From the NCBI GenBank assembly GCA_027579435.1, contig JANBPK010001200.1, positions 53,628-117,627 on the forward strand: a DNA stretch of 64,000 nt. Direction: 5' to 3'. A program made the translations under genes and the position numbers. Below, piece after piece: positions 58,601-64,000 of this stretch; within the stretch, counting starts at the first letter, position 1, and each line of letters starts with the position of its first letter. Under the pieces are notes generated by a model, which saw nothing but the letters and a program-made list of their open reading frames with translations, was not told where the DNA came from and searched no databases. This DNA comes from Candolleomyces eurysporus. Lineage: Eukaryota; Basidiomycota; Agaricomycetes; Agaricales; Psathyrellaceae.

Positions 58601-61600
58601 CTACGACCAAGGAGGGAAGAAAACCCTGGACCTCGAAGTCCGGAACAAAGCCATAGCGCTCATGAGATTAAAAACCTACCTCATGGACCCCCCGTATCGC
58701 CCAACATGGACATACATCGCTGACGAACTCATATACCACGACATCCCAAAATCCCAAAAGATCGAACATAGGAACATCGCAATAAACACCTTCCTACAAA
58801 CATGGACCCCCCGTAAACAAAACAAAAGGAGCAACCTCCCCCTCTCAATACAGACAATGCTAAGCACGGCCAGGGAATACAATATCACCTTCAACCCCCT
58901 AATCACAACCAAAGAAATCAGGACAGACCTACCCATCTGGTTCCACCCCGGTAGAGAATCAACCAGGGAAGCCCCAAACCACGGCGCAACAGTCCGATGC
59001 CTCCAACAAGTCCATAACATCTTCAAAACTGGTCAACTGCTAGCTTTCACCCAAAACTTCCCCCACACTGTGGAAAAGCGAATAGACCAAGAAGAAGACG
59101 ACCCAACCTGCCACTGCCAGATGTGCGAACAACTGAGAGCGAACGAATGCCAGAACCCTCATAAATGCTACGAGAAGGCGAAACTGACGCTAGACTCACT
59201 AAAACCCAAATGGAACCCGGAGACCCCTACAGTCGACCCAAACATAACAAACCAAGCCTCAAATAGAGCGATAGGCAACCTAAGAAAAGACAAGTTCGAC
59301 CACATCTTCTCAAACGACCTATCAATATACACGAAGAAGGAAAACGGCTTCCGCCTCTTTGCCACGAACCCAGAAAGATGGCCGGAACAGCAGATCCGAA
59401 TCCTACTACCACCCAAAACCAATACACCACAAGAGGAATACTACCTTGAAGCTAACACAGCAGGCACAGCAAATATCGGAGCAAAGGGCGGATACTGGGG
59501 GTGACCAATTCCCCGTTAAGGCCCATGCGTGTGACCGCGGCGTCACATGTGTGACACTCCCCAGAACGTGAAACCAAGGCGGTTTTCCTCAACCCTTCCT
59601 TCCACAGTGCCAAAAAGACTTCCTAAAATTACAGGGATAGCAGATTGAATGGATTTCATCTATTCTTCGATTTTATAGAAATTTTAGAGTGCTTAAATAA
59701 GCTGATTTCGGCAGATAAGTGCCCAAACCCTGCCATTTTGGCAGAGAAACCTTGTAACGGCTTCAAAAAAACAACAGCTGCACGGATTTCCATGGTTGAT
59801 AGAGCAATATGACAGTATTTTACTCTAAAAACAATCCTCCGCCATTACATTTCTCGTTTTCTTGCGATGTCCTGAGATATGGTGATCGCCCTGAGCAGAT
59901 CTCAATGTTCAGAGCCAATATTTAAAAAACCAATGGCGGAGATTTGTAGAGAGCAATGAAGCGAGTCAAAACGCCCTATATATCATGTTAATCGGAGTAG
60001 CCAGCATTGAGTTGATACCCTTTGAAGTTGTTAGATTACCTGTATAAGTATCCATGAATTGCACAATATAACTTGGAGAAAACATTAATTTGTCTGTACC
60101 AAGACGTTCCCCTCATTATGAGCTTTCTATTGATATACGTTTTGTTACGATAGGCGCTCTAGATAAGGAGCTATGTTTTACACAACATACGGCAACACCG
60201 GCATCAATCAATGTTGGGATCAAGCCAATGACGGAAAGGCAGTACGGTTTTGACCGATTCCGACAATTCAGTCCCTTCTGTGTTCAGATTTCAGGGATCA
60301 GGGAGAATAGAATGGATATTCATGAGTAATTATATGGTCTACAAGGACTTTGTGGCTTATAATCTCTGTCTTCCCTTTAAATTGCTGAAATTGGCTGGAA
60401 TTCGGGGCTGCTTCACGTTTTGTGACATTTTTGTGACGCGGCGTGACAATCACCGGCCGCGTCAGTGACAGGGATTGGNTCACCCCNACGGATACGGCAT
60501 CCTCACCCCCGACGACCACACCCTTACCGGCAGAATCCCTGACGATACACAAATAAACACCCTTAACGCCCTTCTACTAGGCATGCTACGCATAACCAAC
60601 CTTGCTAACCTCAACAGCAACATCACCATCCACACAAACTCCTCCACCCTAATCGAAACCCTCACTACCCAACTCCAGGAACTCGAAGACGAAAACTGGA
60701 GACCTCTCAAGAACCGAAACCCAATCAGAGCCCTCCTAGCAAACCTCTGAACGAGAAGAGGCCTAACAGTACTGAGAGAACACAACGAGAAAACCGACGT
60801 CCTCAAAAGGACTAAAGCAATGGACGCCGCAAAATCCGCTCTAAGCCTCCCCCCCATAAACAGATCACAAATCTCCGACCTCGAGCACAACCTTGTTACC
60901 GGAATGAGACTTCAATCTGCAACACAAGCCTCGCTCTACCGAGCAATCCTAGAATACGACAGAACTAAAAAACCCCCGCCAATCAAAAAAGAGACTCTAC
61001 AAAACCTTGAAGACACGAGGAGCTCAGCCAGGAAAAACCTAGGTAGCAACCCCACAAATGAAACAATATGGCAAGCCCTACGGAGTAAGCACATAAACAC
61101 CNAAAAAACACCTTGCGTTCCTCTGGAAAATGGCTAACGAAGCCCTCACCCCAAACCACATCTTCGCCCGAAACCCCACCCTAGCAGACAGAGCTCAGTG
61201 CCCCGCGTGCAAAGTAACCGAAGACCAAAAACACATTTTCACCACCTGCCGGGCCACGAGCCAAAAACACGTCTGGCCCCTCGTCAAACGGCTACTAAAC
61301 AAAAGCAAAGTAAAGTGGTCCCCCCCCTAGAAATGTAGGCGACATCCTTGCGTGCTGTCTACCGAACAATAAAGATAAAATCTCCCCCTCGGAAACCGAA
61401 GGAAAAAACCGACTTAGGGCAATTGTTGTCTCCGAAGCAGCCTGGGTAATCTGGACCCAGCGCTGCAAATGGAGAATAGAGAGCGAAGGCTGCCCGAACG
61501 CCATCCCCACAAAAACTGAGGCCGAAAACCGAATCCTCTACGCACTAAACCAAAAATTAACCCTAGATATTATGGCCTCAGACGAAACTAAGTACAAGAA

Positions 61601-61745
61601 AAAAGCTATCAACGGAGACCTAAGCATAGCTACGTGGAAAGAAGCCGTAAACGACCACGAAAAACTCACAGAATCAATAAAGTATCATCGGAATAACGGG
61701 GTTTTAGTGAGTATAGGGCCCCCCGGGGTAACGCACCCCGGATAG
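55627..61745 (+). CDS. LINE ORF2 polyprotein: AP endonuclease, reverse transcriptase, RNase H, zinc finger (defective)
   Basis: The frame opens after a stop near 55625; the first ATG is at 55863. Endonuclease motifs: IASLNMRG (Asn), ALQETHL (Glu), VIGDFNLV (Asp), SRIDRIYV and SDHPIETDHE (active-site His). Frames shift at Ns 56840 and 57435. Reverse transcriptase (about 57570-58200): GFLKGRHIDDH, LDQEKAYNKI, RGVRQGDPLSCLLFNLAIE and the catalytic LFADDTT. The RNase H region starts near 59450, is split by the nested element at 59496, and resumes in the same frame with GYGILTPDD; it has one in-frame TGA at 60748. The finger CPACKVTEDQKHIFTTC (near 61200) and the tail EAAWVIWTQRCKWRIE end at TAG 61743-61745. 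Confidence 0.85.
59488..59495. repeat. Left target duplication of the nested DNA element
   Basis: GCGGATAC; the partner at 60488-60495 is ACGGATAC, so 7 of 8 match and CGGATAC is perfect. Confidence 0.8.
59496..60487. mobile_element. hAT-like non-autonomous DNA transposon nested in the LINE
   Basis: A segment of about 992 bp, A/T-rich and without a transposase. Left end TGGGGGTGACCAATTCC; the reverse complement of the right end reads GGGGTGANCCAATCCC, so the ends are inverted copies. Subterminal GTGACCGCGGCGTCAC (left) and GTGACGCGGCGTGAC (right) are also related. The 7-8 bp flanking duplication and G-rich ends suggest the hAT superfamily. Taking out the element and one duplication rejoins the RNase H frame exactly (GGY followed by GILTPDD), proving it arrived after the LINE. 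Confidence 0.82.
60488..60495. repeat. Right target duplication of the nested DNA element
   Basis: ACGGATAC, partner of GCGGATAC at 59488-59495. The N at 60487 leaves the exact edge uncertain by one base. Confidence 0.75.
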
Positions 61746-61926
61746 GGCCCAGAGCCTCACACTGCCTTCTATAGGCGTCCGTAAACTGGATTTCCCCGCG
61801 GTGGGACACCGCTAATCGGTCCTATTCCACTAACCTAGCCGGCGAAGGGGGCGAGGTCTCGTCGCTGCCCTAAGCCAGTGTTAAACACACGAGCTCCACC
61901 AAAAAAAAAAAAAAAAAAAAAAAAAA
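61746..61926 (+). other. LINE 3' untranslated region and poly(A) tail
   Basis: Contains stems such as CCGGGGT-AACGC-ACCCCGG and GCGGTG-GGA-CACCGC, followed by 26 A at 61901-61926. LINE reverse transcriptases often recognise such 3' structure; that role is inferred. Confidence 0.7.
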
Positions 61927-61939
61927 CCTGGGAGGGCTC
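61927..61939. repeat. Right target-site duplication of the LINE
   Basis: CCTGGGAGGGCTC immediately after the poly(A) tail; identical to 52592-52604. Confidence 0.92.
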
Positions 61940-62856
61940 CATTATCGTTAGTGTAGTCTCTTCTTCCCGAAGAGGGAGTTCATGAGAACCCAGCGCTTTC
62001 TGCTTTCCAAGGTCTTTCAGAAATGGTGCTACAGAGGATGGTGCTTGAGTCTGAGACGTATCAATCACGGACGATTAACTTCAATAGTTAGATCTGACAA
62101 ACCTCTGAGGCGATGAACGGCAGAATTGTGGCTTTATGTGCTCGCTTTTCTGAGCTCCACGAGTTTGCTCCTCTTTGTGATGGAGACGCTGCCTGGATAG
62201 AATGTTCGCAATCAGTGTTTTCGCAGAGAAGAAATTTCATACCCTTGTCGCTCACCGTTCCTGTTGAGGCCCTTTTGGTAAATGTAGAGGAGGATATGAT
62301 AACAGGATCAAGTATTTCTAACGAAGGAGATCTCTCCTTTGCTTTGATACCCTGACAGTCGTCTGAGCATCAAATGGTCTAAACGTTGAACGAAGTCGTA
62401 CCTGGGTGTTGCTACTCGCCGCCGAGTCACTTTGCTCAGCTGCATTCATAGGAGAGGGCTCGCGCTTGATAGAGCGTGTCATAGCCTGATGTCAGGTATT
62501 AGCACTCAACCTAGGTAACATGGAAGCAGACAGCATACCGAACTGGACCCCGTCAGAACAGAAACGTCACTATTCGACTTCAACGCCATTTTCAACCGGG
62601 CCTCCAGTTCTTTGACTCTCCCCTGAAACTCCTGCTTCTCCGACCTTTCCTTTGCAAAATCCTCCCTCAATGCAGTTAGATCCCCCCTTAGGTCGTTGAT
62701 GTGGTTCCGCAGGTCCCGTTCGTCTTGTCTATACTCTTCAATATCTTCTGTCAACCGGACGATCTGGCTGCCTAGGCTCGCATTTTCGCGGCTCTTGTCC
62801 CTCATCTGGCTTTGGAGGGACTCGATTTCTCTGCGAAGGGCATCGTTGGGATCCAT

Positions 62857-63552
62857 GGAGAAAAGCTGATGTCGAAGGCCGACGGACAACCATTGGGGCA
62901 GCCATGACCGCTTCGTGGGACTGATGCCGGCGGATCAAACGGAACGAACGTGTCGATCTGGTGTTCCGGTTCGGCCCGCTTTGGCAGAGGCGGGATCGTC
63001 CTCAGTTGCCACCCTGGGTTTACCCCCCATGCACCTGGGTGAAGATCGGGACAAATGCAATAAAAAGAATTCAAATCGCGCACTTCCAGAGGCTTTCTGG
63101 GGAGGTTGCGGGGTGATTAAACGTTGTAAATAGACCTATTTTACTTGTTTTGCACCTCAGAAATCAAAAATTTCGGCGCCTCGCGGCGTGCCCTTTGCAA
63201 AAGGTGCCGCAGGAGCACCCCTACGAAATGACAAATCGAATAGCTCAGCACACATGCCTGAGCTTCAAATTAACCGAATACACGCTCTCCATCATGCTAA
63301 GATAGCCCTTGCGTGATCATTCTGAGTGTTGATAGGCACAGTAACGCTCTGAATTTTTATTTGCAGGGGGTACCACCGCGACCTGGCAGGTAGCAGGCAG
63401 GTAGCATCCCGGCCCGGAACCGGATGTTACCTGCCACACGAAACTTTGGGGTGCGGGCCGCTGCCATGCGGCACGGCGACCGAGTCTTTACGTTTTTTTT
63501 TTTCCCTTTTCCTCATACAAGTAGATGCATCCGATTCCATATTCTAGATCAA
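62857..63552. other. Upstream region of the broken DUF6697-like gene
   Basis: No gene recognised. It contains an inverted repeat, GGCAGGTAGCAT (63396-63407) with ATGTTACCTGCC (63424-63435), one mismatch, and T- and A-rich stretches. Confidence 0.4.
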
Positions 63553-63640
63553 CTACACAGCATCATCACCAGGCTCGTTCATTACATGGTCCATGTCAGG
63601 CTCAGGGGCAAATGGATCACCATCATCTACAGACCAAGTA
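63553..63640 (-). CDS. Possible last exon of an unidentified gene
   Basis: The minus-strand frame reads YGTWSVDDGDPFAPEPDMDH and ends VMNEPGDDAV before TAG at 63555-63553. The acidic, stop-terminated strip looks coding, with an acceptor candidate just upstream, but no family is recognised and upstream exons were not found before the window border at 64000. Confidence 0.25.
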
Positions 63641-64000
63641 CCGTAAACCTCCGGTATTCATGCGCCTGTCTTCTGCAATGTCCTGGTGTAATGCCCACAC
63701 CATCCTTCATAATGATCGATAGAAAGCTCATAGAACATCAGCACCGCTCCGGTGGGAGTGGTGATGGCAGTGGGAACACTCTGAATTCACGGCATCCAGT
63801 CATTTGCGTGAGATGAGGATACTGTGCTCGACGTTCAGTTGATCTATAGACCTGGCTAAGATTGACTGGAGAATGTCAACGAGAGGCTGAACAATTAGTG
63901 CAAAGCAAGACAAAGACTAGTCATAACATTGGAATGTAGCTGTAAGGAGTACAGAAAAAATTAAAATGCTTGCTCTCAACCACAAGAAAGCGGCACCTGT

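Larger units (their letters stand above)
52605..61926 (+). mobile_element. Non-LTR retrotransposon (LINE) with captured 5' F-box sequence and nested DNA element
   Basis: Bounded by the 13-bp duplication and ending in 26 A. Order: F-box mRNA piece (52605-52833), A/C-rich leader, ORF1 with a zinc knuckle, hairpin-rich spacer, ORF2 with AP endonuclease, reverse transcriptase, RNase H and C-terminal finger, structured 3' untranslated region, poly(A). The nick implied by the duplication is after TTT on the opposite strand (GGTTT^ACATC), as expected for an AP-type LINE endonuclease priming on the A tail. The domain set (APE, RT, RNase H, terminal finger) fits LINEs known from mushrooms; clade not determined. 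Frames are broken by Ns beside homopolymers, one in-frame stop and a nested insertion, so this copy is defective now even if recently inserted. Confidence 0.92.
51037..62856 (-). pseudogene. DUF6697-like gene disrupted by a 9.3-kb LINE
   Basis: Paralogue of the gene at 44623-46887 in opposite orientation. Exon 1 (62856-62539) encodes a coiled coil (LRREIESLQSQMRDKSREN). Exon 2 is 62485-62402; exon 3 starts at 62351 (ERSPSLEILDP); exon 4 reads APFLKDLGKQKALGS and ends with MEPSQ. The LINE is inserted exactly there. Downstream, exons resume at about 52503 with SPKSLGKRKADSPSA, then the core EEEALILPPDAVARYLQGTP, MNPAMPLSPGEPG, LWLYLGEYESTLIGKM and the IIRMQCVAYDHTF exon, ending LSYVDSD before TGA at 51039-51037. 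All host exons are intact in frame. Unless 9.3 kb is removed by splicing, no full-length protein can form. Confidence 0.8.

Noticed and set aside
59505..60474. Genes or the natural 3' end of ORF2 in the gap between RT and RNase H
   Set aside because: The stretch has inverted ends and a flanking duplication, and its removal rejoins the frame; frames such as 60090-60329 are chance.
52500..61950. Endogenous retrovirus or LTR retrotransposon
   Set aside because: No long terminal repeats, protease or integrase; AP endonuclease, poly(A) tail and a 13-bp target duplication identify a LINE.
61835..62068. Poly-Phe-ending small protein on the minus strand
   Set aside because: The F run is the LINE poly(A) tail read backwards; the front part is exon 4 of the disrupted DUF6697-like gene.
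1..64000. tRNA or rRNA genes
   Set aside because: No cloverleaf with proper TpsiC arm and no rRNA-like conserved stretch was found by eye; the structured block at 55.2-55.46 kb does not fit either.
1..64000. Secondary-metabolite or defence gene cluster
   Set aside because: The laccases share ancestry by duplication; the neighbouring TauD-type, Gal80-like and DUF2235 genes include no synthase, transporter or cluster regulator.

Overview
This is eukaryotic DNA from a filamentous fungus, most likely an agaricomycete (mushroom-forming) basidiomycete. The genes are dense and cut by many 46-65 nt GT-AG introns. The families present are typical of that class: a multigene laccase cluster, BTB/POZ proteins, an N-terminal F-box fragment, a Gal80-like oxidoreductase, a DUF2235 hydrolase, and a coiled-coil family usually annotated DUF6697. 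No bacterial operon, CRISPR array or tRNA was seen. Seventeen isolated Ns, most of them beside a homopolymer, look like assembly uncertainty in run length.

Left part (1-23 kb): a BTB relic and an intact BTB gene, tail to tail; two laccases on the minus strand (lac1, lac2); a Gal80-like gene; two more BTB relics; a TauD-type dioxygenase; an NTF2-like small protein; and a DUF2235 (Tle1-like) alpha/beta hydrolase.

Middle part (23-44.3 kb): five more laccase copies on the plus strand. lac3, lac4 and lac5 look intact. lac6 has one +1 frameshift in a C run. lac7 is a clear pseudogene. The arrangement lac3-like / lac4-like / lac5-like / start of a DUF6697 gene occurs twice (about 23.3-35.4 kb and 35.6-44.9 kb), so this is a tandem segmental duplication. 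lac1 with its flanks (about 3.1-7.5 kb) is an inverted copy of the lac4 unit. Pieces of non-LTR retrotransposon tails sit in two of the duplicated laccase flanks.

Right part (44.6-64 kb): an apparently intact DUF6697-type gene, an acireductone dioxygenase of the methionine salvage pathway, a single-pass membrane protein, and a second, inverted DUF6697 paralogue. That paralogue is split by a 9.3-kb LINE bounded by a 13-bp target-site duplication. The insertion lies exactly on an exon-intron boundary. The LINE begins with a captured piece of F-box mRNA and carries ORF1 (zinc knuckle) and ORF2 (AP endonuclease, reverse transcriptase, RNase H, terminal CCHC-like finger). A hairpin-rich block separates the two ORFs. 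A 1-kb hAT-like non-autonomous DNA element is nested precisely inside the RNase H coding region. This host gene / LINE / captured transcript / nested transposon stack is the most unusual structure in the window.

All gene models were made by eye from reading frame, splice consensus and family motifs. Names describe families, not tested functions.
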